Origin: Pseudomonadota bacterium
GTDB lineage: Bacteria > Pseudomonadota > Gammaproteobacteria > Steroidobacterales > Steroidobacteraceae
DNA: 49,422 bases
Assembly: GCA_018241525.1 (NCBI GenBank)
Contig: JAFEDR010000004.1
Coordinates: 1-49,422, forward strand
Reading direction: 5' to 3'
The notes beneath the pieces were generated by a model. That model searched no databases and had not been told where the DNA came from. It saw nothing but the letters and a program-made list of their open reading frames with translations. Shown here piece after piece: positions 27,689 through 38,532 of the stretch. Within the stretch, counting starts at the first letter, position 1. Each line of letters opens with the position of its first letter. Position numbers and translations under genes: made by a program.

Positions 27689-27719
27689 ACCAAAGTCGTA
27701 CGCACAAGGCGGTATCGCC
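27689..27719. promoter_or_regulatory. Operator-like element upstream of the prpE-like gene
   Basis: ACCAAAGTCGTACGC (27689-27703) stands out as AT-rich in a GC-rich gap, and is followed by the 4-bp stem GGCG-GTAT-CGCC (27708-27719). It lies about 70-95 bp before the acyl-CoA synthetase start. Which protein binds is unknown. Confidence 0.3.
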
Positions 27720-27785
27720 GCGCACCCGGCGGCGGGCGCAGACTCGGCCTCGCGGCGCGCGGCTGCGCCGCGGCAGGGGGCCCCG

Positions 27786-29690
<1,905 letters not shown>

Positions 29691-29783
29691 GCCGGCCGCG
29701 GCGCCGCGCCCGCGGCGGCCGCGCCCGCCGGAACCGTGAGCCCGCCGGCGCGGGCATCCGGCGGAAGAGGGGGCGGCAGGGAC

Positions 29784-30674
29784 GTGCGCGCGGGCAATCT
29801 CAGGGCGATCGGGCTGATGCTGGTCGGCGTGTTCACGTTCTCGCTGATGGACGCGGGACTGAAGACGCTGTCGACCCGCTATCCGGCGCTCGAGGTCACC
29901 ACGCTGCGTGCGACCGCCTCGCTGCCGTTCCTGCTGGCGTGGATCGCCTGGACGCGCAGCTGGAACCGGCTGCGCATCGGCAGCGCGCTGCTGTACGTGG
30001 TGCGAGTCGCGCTCGGCATCGGCATGCTGGTGACCTTCATCTACTCGGTGTCGGTGCAGCCGCTCAGCGACTCCTACGCCGTGTACATGAGCGCGCCGCT
30101 GATGGTCGCCGGGCTGTCGCACGTCTTCCTCGGCGAGCGTGCCCCGCCCGCGCGCTGGGCGGCGATCGCGCTCGGGCTCGTCGGCGTGCTGATCGCGCTG
30201 AAGCCGCGCGGCGCCGGCTTCGTCTCGCCCGGCGGGCTCGCGGCCGCGGCGAGCGCCGCCTGCTACGCCGTGTCGGTGATCCTGATCCGCGTGCTCGGCC
30301 GCACCGACTCCAACCAGGCGATGGTGATCTGGTACGTGCTCGCGCTGTCGATCGTCGCCGGCGCGCTGGCCGCGCCCCACTGGCAGCCGATCGATCCTCG
30401 CCACTGGCCGGTAATCGCGTTCGTCGGGCTCACCGGCGCGCTCGGCCAGTTCCTGTTCACCGCGGCGTTCCGCCTGGGGCCCTCGTCGACCGTCGCACCG
30501 TTCGAGTACACGGCGCTCGTCTGGGGCCTCGCGCTCGACTTCCTGGTGTTCGGCCACGCGCCGCTGCCGCGCGTGCTGGTCGGCGGCGCGATCGTGATCG
30601 CCGCCGGCGTCTACGTGATCTTCGACGAGCATCGCGTCGGCTCGGCCGAGCCGCTCGGCACGACCGAGCGCTAG
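29784..30674 (+). CDS. EamA/DMT-family transporter
   Basis: A 296-aa inner-membrane protein with about ten hydrophobic helices in two EamA repeats (first begins LRAIGLMLVGVFTFSLMDAG, second GGLAAAASAACYAVSVILIR). The conserved repeat ends are FLGERAPPARWAAIALGLVGVLI and the VFGHAPLPRVLVGGAIVIAAGV counterpart. Such proteins export metabolites or amino acids; the substrate is unknown. I chose GTG 29784 because a purine-rich AGAGGGGG site precedes it; GTG 29736 is the alternative (312 aa). Confidence 0.85.
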   Translation: MRAGNLRAIGLMLVGVFTFSLMDAGLKTLSTRYPALEVTTLRATASLPFLLAWIAWTRSWNRLRIGSALLYVVRVALGIGMLVTFIYSVSVQPLSDSYAVYMSAPLMVAGLSHVFLGERAPPARWAAIALGLVGVLIALKPRGAGFVSPGGLAAAASAACYAVSVILIRVLGRTDSNQAMVIWYVLALSIVAGALAAPHWQPIDPRHWPVIAFVGLTGALGQFLFTAAFRLGPSSTVAPFEYTALVWGLALDFLVFGHAPLPRVLVGGAIVIAAGVYVIFDEHRVGSAEPLGTTER

Positions 30675-30777
30675 CAGACCGACCCCGGCCGATCAATCAC
30701 ACCGAAGCTGGGCGGCGCGCGCCCGGCCGCGTGGCATGATCGGCAGCCTCGGGGAAGTGGGCCAGCGAGGGAGACCC

Positions 30778-32481
30778 ATGGATGCCGGCAGCGACTTCGT
30801 CGCCGCGCGCGACCAGCTGATCGCCTGCAGGACCGACTACGCGCGGGCGCGCGCGGAGTTCCGCTGGCCGGCGCTCACCGAGTTCAACTGGGCGCGCGAC
30901 TACTTCGACCGGATCGCGACGGGCAACGCGCGCGCCGCGCTGCGGGTGATCGACGATGCCGGCCTCGACCAGAGCCTCGGCTACGACGAGCTCGCGCGCC
31001 GCTCGCACCAGGTGGCGAACTTCCTCGCCGCGCACGGCGTCGGCGCCGGCGACCGCGTGCTGATCATGCTCGGCAATGTCGTGCCGCTGTGGGAGACGAT
31101 GCTCGGCGTGATCCGCCTCGGCGCGGTGATGATCCCGGCGACGACGCTGTTGCAGCACGACGACCTCGCCGACCGGCTCGAGCGTGGCCGCGTCAAGGCG
31201 ATCGTGACCGACGCGGCGCTGGCCGCGCGCTTCGACGGGCTCGCCGGCGCGCCGGTGCGGATCGCGATCGGCGCCGCACCGCGCGGCTGGATCGCCTTCG
31301 ACGCGAGCCACCAGGCGCCGGAGACCTACCGCCCGGCCGCGCCGACCCGCGCCGACGACCTGCTGCTCCTCTATTTCACCTCGGGCACCACCGCGAAGCC
31401 GAAGCTCGTCGCGCACACGCACGCGAGCTACCCGGTCGGCCACCTGACGACGCTCTACTGGCTCGGGCTCAGGCCCGGCGACGTGCACCTGAACCTGTCC
31501 TCGCCCGGCTGGGCGAAGCACGCCTGGTCGTGCCTGTTCGCGCCGTGGAACGCCGAGGCCACGGTGGTCGCCTACCAGTACGAGCGCTTCAGCGCCCGCG
31601 CACTGCTCGACCAGCTGGTGCGCGTCGGCGTCACGACCTTCTGCGCGCCGCCGACGGTGTGGCGCATGCTGATCCAGGAGGACCTCAGGCAGTGGCGGGT
31701 CGCGCTGCGCGAGGTGGTGGGCGCGGGTGAGCCGCTCAATCCCGAGGTCATCGAGCAGGTGCGCGCCGCCTGGGGGCTCACGATCCGCGACGGCTTCGGG
31801 CAGACCGAGACCACCGCGCTGGTCGGCAACTCGCCGGGGCAGCCGGTGAAGCCCGGCTCGATGGGCCGGCCGCTGCCGGGCTACCCGGTGGTGCTGGTCG
31901 CGCCCGATGGCACGATCGGCGAGGAGGGCGAGGTCTGCGTCGACCTCAGTGCGCGCCCGACAGGGCTCATGCAGGGCTATCTCGACGACGCCGGGCGCAC
32001 CGGCGAGGCGATGCGCGACGGCTACTACCACACGGGCGACGTCGCGAGCCGCGACGCCGACGGCTACCTCACCTACGTCGGCCGCATGGACGACGTGTTC
32101 AAGTCCTCCGACTACCGCATCAGCCCGTTCGAACTCGAGAGCGTGCTGATCGAGCATCCGGCGGTGGCCGAGGCTGCGGTCGTGCCAAGCCCGGATCCGC
32201 GCCGCCTCGCGGTGCCGAAGGCCTTCGTGGTGCTCGCGGGCGGCGCGATGCCGGATGCCGCGACCGCGCGCTCGATCTTCGAGCACGTGCGCACGCGCGT
32301 ATCACCCTACAAGCGCGTGCGCCGGCTCGAGTTCGCCGACCTGCCGAAGACTATCTCCGGCAAGATCCGCCGCGTCGAGCTGCGCAAGGCCGAGCAGGCG
32401 CGCGGCGCCGGCGCGCCGCGCCAGCCGCGCGAGTTCTGGGAGGAGGACTTCCCGGAACTCGGGGCGCGTGCCGGCGGCTGA
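30778..32481 (+). CDS. AMP-binding acyl-CoA synthetase (MACS/ACSM-like)
   Basis: A 567-aa ANL ligase. Motifs: LLYFTSGTTAKPKLVAHTH (A3), the ACSM-type NLSSPGWAKHAWSCLFAPWNAEA, RDGFGQTETTALVGN (A5), YYHTGDVASRDADGYLTYVGRMDDVFKSSDYRISP (A7-A8) and the Lys in LPKTISGKIRRVELR (A10). The relatives activate medium-chain or aromatic acids. ATG at 30778 has GAGGGAG upstream. It ends 5 bp before the FIST gene, which starts a tight three-gene unit: synthetase, sensor, kinase. Confidence 0.87.
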   Translation: MDAGSDFVAARDQLIACRTDYARARAEFRWPALTEFNWARDYFDRIATGNARAALRVIDDAGLDQSLGYDELARRSHQVANFLAAHGVGAGDRVLIMLGNVVPLWETMLGVIRLGAVMIPATTLLQHDDLADRLERGRVKAIVTDAALAARFDGLAGAPVRIAIGAAPRGWIAFDASHQAPETYRPAAPTRADDLLLLYFTSGTTAKPKLVAHTHASYPVGHLTTLYWLGLRPGDVHLNLSSPGWAKHAWSCLFAPWNAEATVVAYQYERFSARALLDQLVRVGVTTFCAPPTVWRMLIQEDLRQWRVALREVVGAGEPLNPEVIEQVRAAWGLTIRDGFGQTETTALVGNSPGQPVKPGSMGRPLPGYPVVLVAPDGTIGEEGEVCVDLSARPTGLMQGYLDDAGRTGEAMRDGYYHTGDVASRDADGYLTYVGRMDDVFKSSDYRISPFELESVLIEHPAVAEAAVVPSPDPRRLAVPKAFVVLAGGAMPDAATARSIFEHVRTRVSPYKRVRRLEFADLPKTISGKIRRVELRKAEQARGAGAPRQPREFWEEDFPELGARAGG

Positions 32482-32486
32482 GCGCC

Positions 32487-33629
32487 ATGACCGCGCCGAT
32501 CATCCGCTTCCGCTCGACGGCCGCGACGCCGGCCGCGATCGCCGACGAGATCGCTGCCGGCGGCGCGGGCGCCGCGCTCAGCGTGCTGTTCGCCTCGAGC
32601 GACCACGACCTCGGCGAGCTCGGCCAGGCGCTCGCCGCGCGCGGCGGCGGGCGGATGATCGGCGCCTCGACCGGCCGCGTGATCGGCGCGGCGGGCGTCG
32701 AGGCGCGCGGCGTGACGGGCTTCCACCTGCCGGCCGAGCGCTTCGTGGTGGCGGAGGCGATGCTCGAGGACGCCGCCGCGGCCTCGCTGCCCGACCTGCG
32801 CGAGCGCGTGCGCGGGCTGCTGGCGCGCCTCGAGCGCGAGGCCGGCCCCGGCCGGCCGCACCGCTTCGCGCTGCTGCTGGTCGACGCCGAGGCGCGCTGC
32901 GAGGAGCGGCTGGCCGCGACGCTCGGGCTCGAGCTGTCGGGCATGCCGCTCGTCGGCGGCTCGGCCGGCGACGTGTTCTTCAACCCGCTCGGCCGGCAGC
33001 CGGTCGGCGCGCCGCTGCTGTACGCCGGGCGCGGCGTGCGCGGTGCGGCGCTGCTGTGCCTGGTCGCGAGCAGCACGCCGGTCGCGGCCTACTGCCACAA
33101 CCACTACGTCGCCGGCGAGCGCAAGGTCGTCGTCACCGCCGCCGACCCGCCGCGGCGGCTGGTGCGCGAGATCGACGGCCGCCCGGCACTCGGCGTCTAC
33201 ACGGCGCTGTGCGGCCTGCCGCGACGCGGCCTGCACGGCGAGGACTTCGCGCCGTACCCGCTGATGGTGAAGATCGGCGGCCAGTTCTACGCGCGCGGCG
33301 TGCAGCGCATCGCCGATCGCGGCGCGCTGGAATTCGCCTGCGCGATCGAGCGCGGTCTGGTCGCGACGCTGGCGCGGCCCGGCAACATGGTCGCGCGGCT
33401 CGAGGAGCTCTTCGGCGACATGCGCGCGCGGATCGGCACGCCCGAGCTCGTGATCGGGCTCGACTGCGCCGCGCGCGCCGCCTACATGGAGCGCGAGGGC
33501 CTCACCGCGCAGATCGGCGCGCTGCTGACCGCGCACGCCGTCACCGGCTTCGCGACGCTCGGCGAGCAGTACAACACCGTGCACGCGAACAACTCCTTCA
33601 CCTGCCTCGGCCTCGCCGCCCGCGCATGA
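32487..33629 (+). CDS. FIST-domain sensory protein (NosP-like)
   Basis: A 380-aa soluble protein made of FIST N (about residues 30-230, with IGASTGRVIG and LVGGSAGDVFFNP) and FIST C (about 235-375, with RREIDGRPALGVY-like strand, FYARGVQRI and the closing AVTGFATLGEQYNTVHANNSFTCLGL). Stand-alone FIST proteins encoded next to hybrid kinases are known as NosP, some of which bind heme and nitric oxide and control the kinase. Heme binding here is not shown. It overlaps the kinase start by 4 bases (ATGA), so a complex of the two proteins is likely. Confidence 0.85.
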   Translation: MTAPIIRFRSTAATPAAIADEIAAGGAGAALSVLFASSDHDLGELGQALAARGGGRMIGASTGRVIGAAGVEARGVTGFHLPAERFVVAEAMLEDAAAASLPDLRERVRGLLARLEREAGPGRPHRFALLLVDAEARCEERLAATLGLELSGMPLVGGSAGDVFFNPLGRQPVGAPLLYAGRGVRGAALLCLVASSTPVAAYCHNHYVAGERKVVVTAADPPRRLVREIDGRPALGVYTALCGLPRRGLHGEDFAPYPLMVKIGGQFYARGVQRIADRGALEFACAIERGLVATLARPGNMVARLEELFGDMRARIGTPELVIGLDCAARAAYMEREGLTAQIGALLTAHAVTGFATLGEQYNTVHANNSFTCLGLAARA

Positions 33630-35209
33630 GCGGCCGTCGCACCCGCGGCTCGCGGCGTGCCGCGCGGCCGGCCCGGCCGACGCGGGCGAAGACGCCGGCC
33701 TCGCCCCCGGCCCGGCCGGCGCCCGGGCGCAAGCCGGGCGCGGGGCCCCGGCCGAAGTCCCTGCAGAAACCCAAGCTCGGGCCCGCGCCGAGGCGGGCCT
33801 CCCGGGCCGGGCCCGGCCGCGGTCCGCGACCGGCCGCGAGCGCGACGGCCGAACGCGCGCAGCGCCTCGTCGCCGAGAACCGCGCGCTGCGCAAGAGCGT
33901 GCGCGCGCTGATGGAGCGGGTCGAGCGGGCGGTCGACGACCAGGGCAGCGCCTTCTCCTGGTTCCAGGCGGCGGCGACGCTCGAAGAGACCGTGCGGCAG
34001 CGCACGCAGGAATACGAGCTGCTGAACCAGCGCCTCAAGCGCGAGCTCGAGTCGCGCCGCGAGATCGAGCTGGCGCTCAAGCAGGCGAAGTCGTTCGCCG
34101 ACCTTGCGAACCAGTCGAAGACCCGCTTCCTCGCGGCGGCGAGCCACGACCTCCGCCAGCCGCTGTCCTCGGCGCTGCTGTTCCTCGAGTCGATCGAGGC
34201 GAGCGAGATCGCGGTGCGCGACCGCGACTACCTGCACAAGGCGCAGGTCGCGCTCGCCTCGGTCAGCAACCTGCTCGGCACGCTGCTCGACGTCGCGCGG
34301 CTCGACTCGGGCTCGATCGAGCCGCAGTACGGGCACTTCCCGGTGGCGACCGTGCTCGGCCGGCTCGTGCCGGAATTCGAGGGCGTCGCGCGCGCGGCCG
34401 GCCTCGAGCTCGACTTCGTGCGCTCGGGCGCCTGGGTGCGCTCCGACCCGCACCTGCTGGAGACCGTGCTGCGCAACCTGATCAGCAACGCGATCCGCTA
34501 CACGCCGCGCGGGCGCGTGCTGGTCGGCTGCCGGCGCCGGCGCGACGGCCTCGAGATCCAGGTGCACGACACCGGCATCGGCATCGAAGCCGAGCATCTC
34601 GACGCGATCTTCGGCGCCTACTACAAGGTGCCGGGCGGCGGGCGCTCGCGCGCGACCGGCATCGGCCTCGGGCTGTCGATCGTCGACCGCATCGGCCAGC
34701 TGCTGTCGCTCGAGCGGCGGGTGTGCTCGCGGCCGGGCCGCGGCTCGATGTTCTCGGTGCGCGTCCCCTACGGGCGTGCGCCGGTGCCGCTGACGCGCCC
34801 GCGGCGCAGCGACGCGCCGGCGGCCGGCGTGCGGCGCCGGCCGCTCGCGATCGCGGTCATCGACGACGACGCCGACATGCGCCAGGGCCTCGCCGCCGCG
34901 CTCGCCAAGTGGGGGCACCGCCCGGTGGTCGCGGCAAATGCGACCGACGCGGTGGTGCAGTTCATCGGCGCGGACCTCTCGCCGGATCTCGTGATCAGCG
35001 ACTACCACCTCGCCGGCGGCAGCAAGGGGGACGCGGCGATCGAGGAGGTGCGGCGCGAGTTCGACCGCGTGCCGCCGGCGGTGGTGATGACCTCGGATCC
35101 GGACCCGGCGCTGCGCGACGGGCTCGAGGCGCGCGGCTACACGCTGCTCGCCAAGCCGCTGAACCTCGCCAAGCTGCGCGCGATGATCGACCGGATCGCG
35201 GCTCAGTGA
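33626..35209 (+). CDS. Hybrid sensor histidine kinase (NahK-like), no transmembrane segment
   Basis: A 527-aa kinase. Residues 1-73 are an Arg/Pro/Ala/Lys-rich low-complexity extension. Residues 75-165 form a coiled coil. HisKA has AASHDLRQPLSSALLFLES (phospho-acceptor His174). The HATPase has NLISNAIRYTPRG (Asn284, Asn288), DTGIGI (Asp315) and a GIGLGLSIV G2 box. A C-terminal receiver has IDDDADMR (Asp413-415), the phosphorylation site Asp459 (VISDYHLAGG) and Lys510. There is no PAS domain or membrane helix, so input probably comes from the FIST partner. Its 3' end overlaps the response-regulator gene tail to tail by 7 bp. Confidence 0.9.
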   Translation: MSGRRTRGSRRAARPARPTRAKTPASPPARPAPGRKPGAGPRPKSLQKPKLGPAPRRASRAGPGRGPRPAASATAERAQRLVAENRALRKSVRALMERVERAVDDQGSAFSWFQAAATLEETVRQRTQEYELLNQRLKRELESRREIELALKQAKSFADLANQSKTRFLAAASHDLRQPLSSALLFLESIEASEIAVRDRDYLHKAQVALASVSNLLGTLLDVARLDSGSIEPQYGHFPVATVLGRLVPEFEGVARAAGLELDFVRSGAWVRSDPHLLETVLRNLISNAIRYTPRGRVLVGCRRRRDGLEIQVHDTGIGIEAEHLDAIFGAYYKVPGGGRSRATGIGLGLSIVDRIGQLLSLERRVCSRPGRGSMFSVRVPYGRAPVPLTRPRRSDAPAAGVRRRPLAIAVIDDDADMRQGLAAALAKWGHRPVVAANATDAVVQFIGADLSPDLVISDYHLAGGSKGDAAIEEVRREFDRVPPAVVMTSDPDPALRDGLEARGYTLLAKPLNLAKLRAMIDRIAAQ

Positions 35210-35859
35210 CCGCCGGCCTTGCCGAGCAGGCGCCCGGCCTCGATCACCGCCTGCACCCGGTTCGTGACGCCGAGCTTGCGGAAGATCGACGAGACGTGGG
35301 CCTTGACGGTGATCTCGCTGATCGCGAGCGCGCGCGCGATCTGCTTGTTCGACAGGCCCTGTGACAGCAGCTCCAGCACCCGCCGCTGGCGCAGCGTCAG
35401 CTCGTCCTTGCCGGGCGCCGACTCCTCGCGGGCTTGCGAGTGCGTCTGGCGCAGCGCGGTCACGACCTCGGCCGGCATGTAGGTGCCGCCGGCGAGGATC
35501 GCGCGCACCGCGTTGATCAGCACCTGCCGCGGCGCCGACTTCGGCACGTAGGCGTTCGCGCCGCCGAGGATGACTTCCTGCATCGTGCGCGGGTCGTCGA
35601 CCGCCGAGATCACGACCACCGGCGTCAGCGGCGCGACGCGCCGCAGCGCCGCGAGGCAGCTGTAGCCGGTGGCCCCGGGCAGGTGCAGGTCGAGCAGCAC
35701 GAGGTCGAAGGTGGCGTCCGAGGTGACCGCCGCGAGCACCTCGGCCTGCGAGCCCGCCTCGTGGATCTCGGCGTCGGGACAGGCCTGCGGGACGACCGCG
35801 CGCAGCGCCTCGCAGTAGAGCGGGTGGTCGTCGGCGATCAGGACGCGCTTGGGCGACAT
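35203..35859 (-). CDS. NarL/LuxR-family response regulator (AgmR/ErbR-like)
   Basis: A 218-aa regulator. The receiver has IADDHPLY (Asp10, Asp11), the phosphorylation site Asp57 (LLDLHLPGATG) and Lys107 (YVPKSAPR). The LuxR-type helix-turn-helix is LTLRQRRVLELLSQGLSNKQIARAL, then SEITVKAHVSSIFRKLGV. The receiver style resembles AgmR/ErbR/CrbR regulators of quinoprotein alcohol oxidation and acetate activation. The likely partner is the convergent hybrid kinase. I chose ATG 35859; a GTG at 35916 would add 19 residues with no better ribosome site. It is divergent from the TonB receptor operon, 286 bp apart. Confidence 0.88.
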   Translation of the reverse strand: MSPKRVLIADDHPLYCEALRAVVPQACPDAEIHEAGSQAEVLAAVTSDATFDLVLLDLHLPGATGYSCLAALRRVAPLTPVVVISAVDDPRTMQEVILGGANAYVPKSAPRQVLINAVRAILAGGTYMPAEVVTALRQTHSQAREESAPGKDELTLRQRRVLELLSQGLSNKQIARALAISEITVKAHVSSIFRKLGVTNRVQAVIEAGRLLGKAGGH

Positions 35860-35915
35860 CGGCTCGTTCACGCGGTCGGCGTGGCCCGCGGACCGGCGCC
35901 GTGGGTTCTCCGCCA

Positions 35916-35929
35916 CATACGAAAGTATG
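35916..35929. promoter_or_regulatory. Dyad CATAC-GAAA-GTATG before the response regulator
   Basis: Perfect 5-bp arms around GAAA, in an AT-rich patch 57 bp upstream of the regulator start and within the divergent control region for the TonB/qhp operon. It could be the regulator's own binding site. A TTGGCA (-35-like, minus strand) lies just upstream, without a clear -10. Confidence 0.4.
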
Positions 35930-36044
35930 ACTCTCCTGCTGCCAACGACTTATACACGAGCGCCCGGGCGACCGGGATACTCGGGCGGTCGGCGACTGTT
36001 GCGGCAGCGCCGGCACGCGCCCGTCCCGCCCGTGTCAGCCGCCC

Positions 36045-36070
36045 GAGCCGGAGAGGTATAGTCCGGGCTC
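36045..36070 (+). promoter_or_regulatory. -10-like box inside a dyad before the TonB/qhp operon
   Basis: TATAGT (36057-36062) is flanked by GAGCCGGA (36045-36052) and TCCGGGCTC (36062-36070), which pair with one bulged base. A TGTCAG at 36033-36038 is a weak -35. The dyad spans the promoter core, as for a repressor or a class II activator site. It lies about 85 bp before the TonB receptor ATG. Confidence 0.4.
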
Positions 36071-36145
36071 GGCGCCGGTCTGCATGCACGGCGCCGGGGC
36101 GACGCGACGCGAGAGCGCGGGCCTACACCAACGGGGGATCACACG

Positions 36146-38515
36146 ATGACGCAGAAGCTCCACAGCCGGTCCGCGGGCCGCTTCCCGGCCACGCTCGCCG
36201 CGTCGATCGCGGCGCTGCTCGCCGCCGCCGCCCAGGCGCAGACGCCGCCGGCCGACTCGGGTGCGATCGAGGAGGTCGTCGTCACCGCCCAGAAGCGCAC
36301 TGAGACGCTGCAGAGCGTGCCGGTGTCCGTGACCGCGCTGACCGCGAGCCAGCTTGGCGAGCTCAAGATGGACACCCCGTCCGACCTCACCACGCAGATC
36401 CCGAACCTGCAGGTGAACGGCATCGTCGGCGAGGGCTCGCCGATCTTCTCGCTGCGCGGCGTGTCGATGTTCGACTACAGCCTCAGCCAGTCGAGCCCGG
36501 TCGCGAGCTACATCGACGAGGTCTACAAGGGCAACTTCGTGCTGTTCGGCGTCGAGATGTATGACCTCGAGCGCGTCGAGGTGCTGCGCGGGCCGCAGGG
36601 CACGCTGTACGGCAAGAACACCACCGGCGGCGCGATCAACTTCATCACCCGCAAGCCCGGCTTCGACACCGAGGGCGAGCTGAAGGTCGGCGTCGGCAAC
36701 TACGGCCGCACCGAGGCCGAGGGTGCGTTCCAGACGGCGCTGGTGACGGACAAGCTGGCGATGCGCTTCGCGTTCACCTACACGAAGCAGGACGGCTTCA
36801 TCCGCAACATCCTGCCCGGCCACCCGGACATGGAGGGCGTCGACCAGTACGGCGTGCGCCTGTCGTTCCTCTACAACGTCAGCGACAGCGTCAAGGCCAC
36901 GCTGCGGCTCTCCAAGAGCATGCAGGACCCGCAGAACTACGCGATCATCGCCGGCAACATCGGCGCCGGCGGCGTGCCGGGCGTCGGCGGCGTCGGCTAC
37001 TACCGCACCCTCGACGGCAACCCGGGCAGCGGTGCGCTCGCCGAGGACCAGGTGGCGCAGAACTACACGCCGCGCCGCCGCCAGGACAACGAGGGCATCG
37101 CGCTGACCGTCGAGGCGCGCCTCGACCCGACGCTGCTCTTGACCTCGATCACCTCGTGGGACCAGGGCGCGCTGTTCAACCCCGAGGGCACCGACGGCTC
37201 GCCGCTCGACATCTTCAAGATCCCGTACATCGGCAAGACCAAGCAGATCGCGCAGGACCTGCGGCTGACGTCCAACACCGGCGGCGCGTTCGACTACATC
37301 GTCGGCGCGTACTACCAGCACGAGGTGATCTTCAACTCGACCGAGAACCAGTTCTACAACTTCCTGGACTTCAACGGCGACGGCGCGATCAACGCGCAGG
37401 ACTGCATCGACTCCTCGTTCGCACCGGCCAGCGCCGGCACCGGCACGGGCTACCCATCCGGCATCGTGATCAACCCGTCCTGCCGCTACTACAACCAGTT
37501 CGACCAGATCCGCAACAGCTGGGCGGTCTACTCGGACGCCTCGTACAAGGTCACGGACCTCGTCAAGCTGCGCGCCGGCGTGCGCTACAACCACGACGTC
37601 GGCTCGCAGCTGAACGCGCTCGACCAGCTGCGCGGCCCCGACGAAGTGCCGATCGCGAACCTCGGCTTCTTCGTCAACGGCGGCCCGGACCCGTCGGTGC
37701 CGCTGTTCCAGACCCGCCGCCAGGACATCCGCAACACCGCGGTCACCGGCCGCGCCGGCGTCGACATCACCCCGACCAAGGACTCGCTGATCTACCTCGG
37801 CTACAGCCGCGGCTATCGCTCGGCGGCGTTCAACGCGCAGTTCCTGTTCACGCCGCAGGACTTCACCAGCGTGCGGCCCGAGACGCTCGACTCGATCGAG
37901 GCCGGCTTCAAGACCGCCTGGCTGCAGAACCGCCTGCAGGTGAACGGCGCGGTGTTCCACTACCAGTACAAGAACCAGCAGTACATCGACGTGCAGCCGA
38001 CCGGCCAGCAGCCGCTGATCAACCTCAACAAGTCGAAGATCGACGGCGGCGAGCTCGAGATCGTGACCCGCCCGGTACGCGACTTCACGCTGCGCCTCGG
38101 CCTCGGCTTCCTCGACGGCAAGATCCAGGACGGCACGATCGCCGGCGGGCTCATCGACGTGTCCGGCCACAAGCTGCCGAACGCGCCGACCACCTCGGCG
38201 ACCCTGGCGGCCGACTGGGACGCGTTCCGCGGCGACGGGCTACGGCTGACGCTGCACTTCGACGGCAGCTACGCCTCGAAGCAGTACTTCGAGCTCCTGA
38301 ACGAGGACCGCATCGCGCAGGACTCGTACGCGATCCTGAACGCGCGCATCGCGCTGCACGGTGGCGGCGAGCGCTGGGAAGTCGGCCTGTGGGGCCGCAA
38401 CCTCGCGGACAAGTACTACCTGACCAACGCGGTCGACCTGCAGGCGCTCGGCTACGACTACGAGCACCGCGGCCTGCCGCGCATGTACGGCATCGACGCG
38501 AGCTACCACTTCTAG
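36146..38515 (+). CDS. TonB-dependent outer-membrane receptor
   Basis: A 789-aa receptor. A signal peptide ends AAAAQAQ (about residue 32), followed by a TonB-box-like [11 protein letters not shown] (about 41-51). The plug domain carries [51 protein letters not shown] 22-strand barrel of about 600 residues ends in the outer-membrane sorting signal YHF. No siderophore or B12 signature is evident; this group is used for bulky or scarce organic substrates. GGGGGA precedes the ATG. The next gene follows after 17 bp, so it heads the qhp operon. Confidence 0.93.
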   Translation: MTQKLHSRSAGRFPATLAASIAALLAAAAQAQTPPADSGAIEEVVVTAQKRTETLQSVPVSVTALTASQLGELKMDTPSDLTTQIPNLQVNGIVGEGSPIFSLRGVSMFDYSLSQSSPVASYIDEVYKGNFVLFGVEMYDLERVEVLRGPQGTLYGKNTTGGAINFITRKPGFDTEGELKVGVGNYGRTEAEGAFQTALVTDKLAMRFAFTYTKQDGFIRNILPGHPDMEGVDQYGVRLSFLYNVSDSVKATLRLSKSMQDPQNYAIIAGNIGAGGVPGVGGVGYYRTLDGNPGSGALAEDQVAQNYTPRRRQDNEGIALTVEARLDPTLLLTSITSWDQGALFNPEGTDGSPLDIFKIPYIGKTKQIAQDLRLTSNTGGAFDYIVGAYYQHEVIFNSTENQFYNFLDFNGDGAINAQDCIDSSFAPASAGTGTGYPSGIVINPSCRYYNQFDQIRNSWAVYSDASYKVTDLVKLRAGVRYNHDVGSQLNALDQLRGPDEVPIANLGFFVNGGPDPSVPLFQTRRQDIRNTAVTGRAGVDITPTKDSLIYLGYSRGYRSAAFNAQFLFTPQDFTSVRPETLDSIEAGFKTAWLQNRLQVNGAVFHYQYKNQQYIDVQPTGQQPLINLNKSKIDGGELEIVTRPVRDFTLRLGLGFLDGKIQDGTIAGGLIDVSGHKLPNAPTTSATLAADWDAFRGDGLRLTLHFDGSYASKQYFELLNEDRIAQDSYAILNARIALHGGGERWEVGLWGRNLADKYYLTNAVDLQALGYDYEHRGLPRMYGIDASYHF

Positions 38516-38532
38516 TAGCGCGAGGGGCAAGC

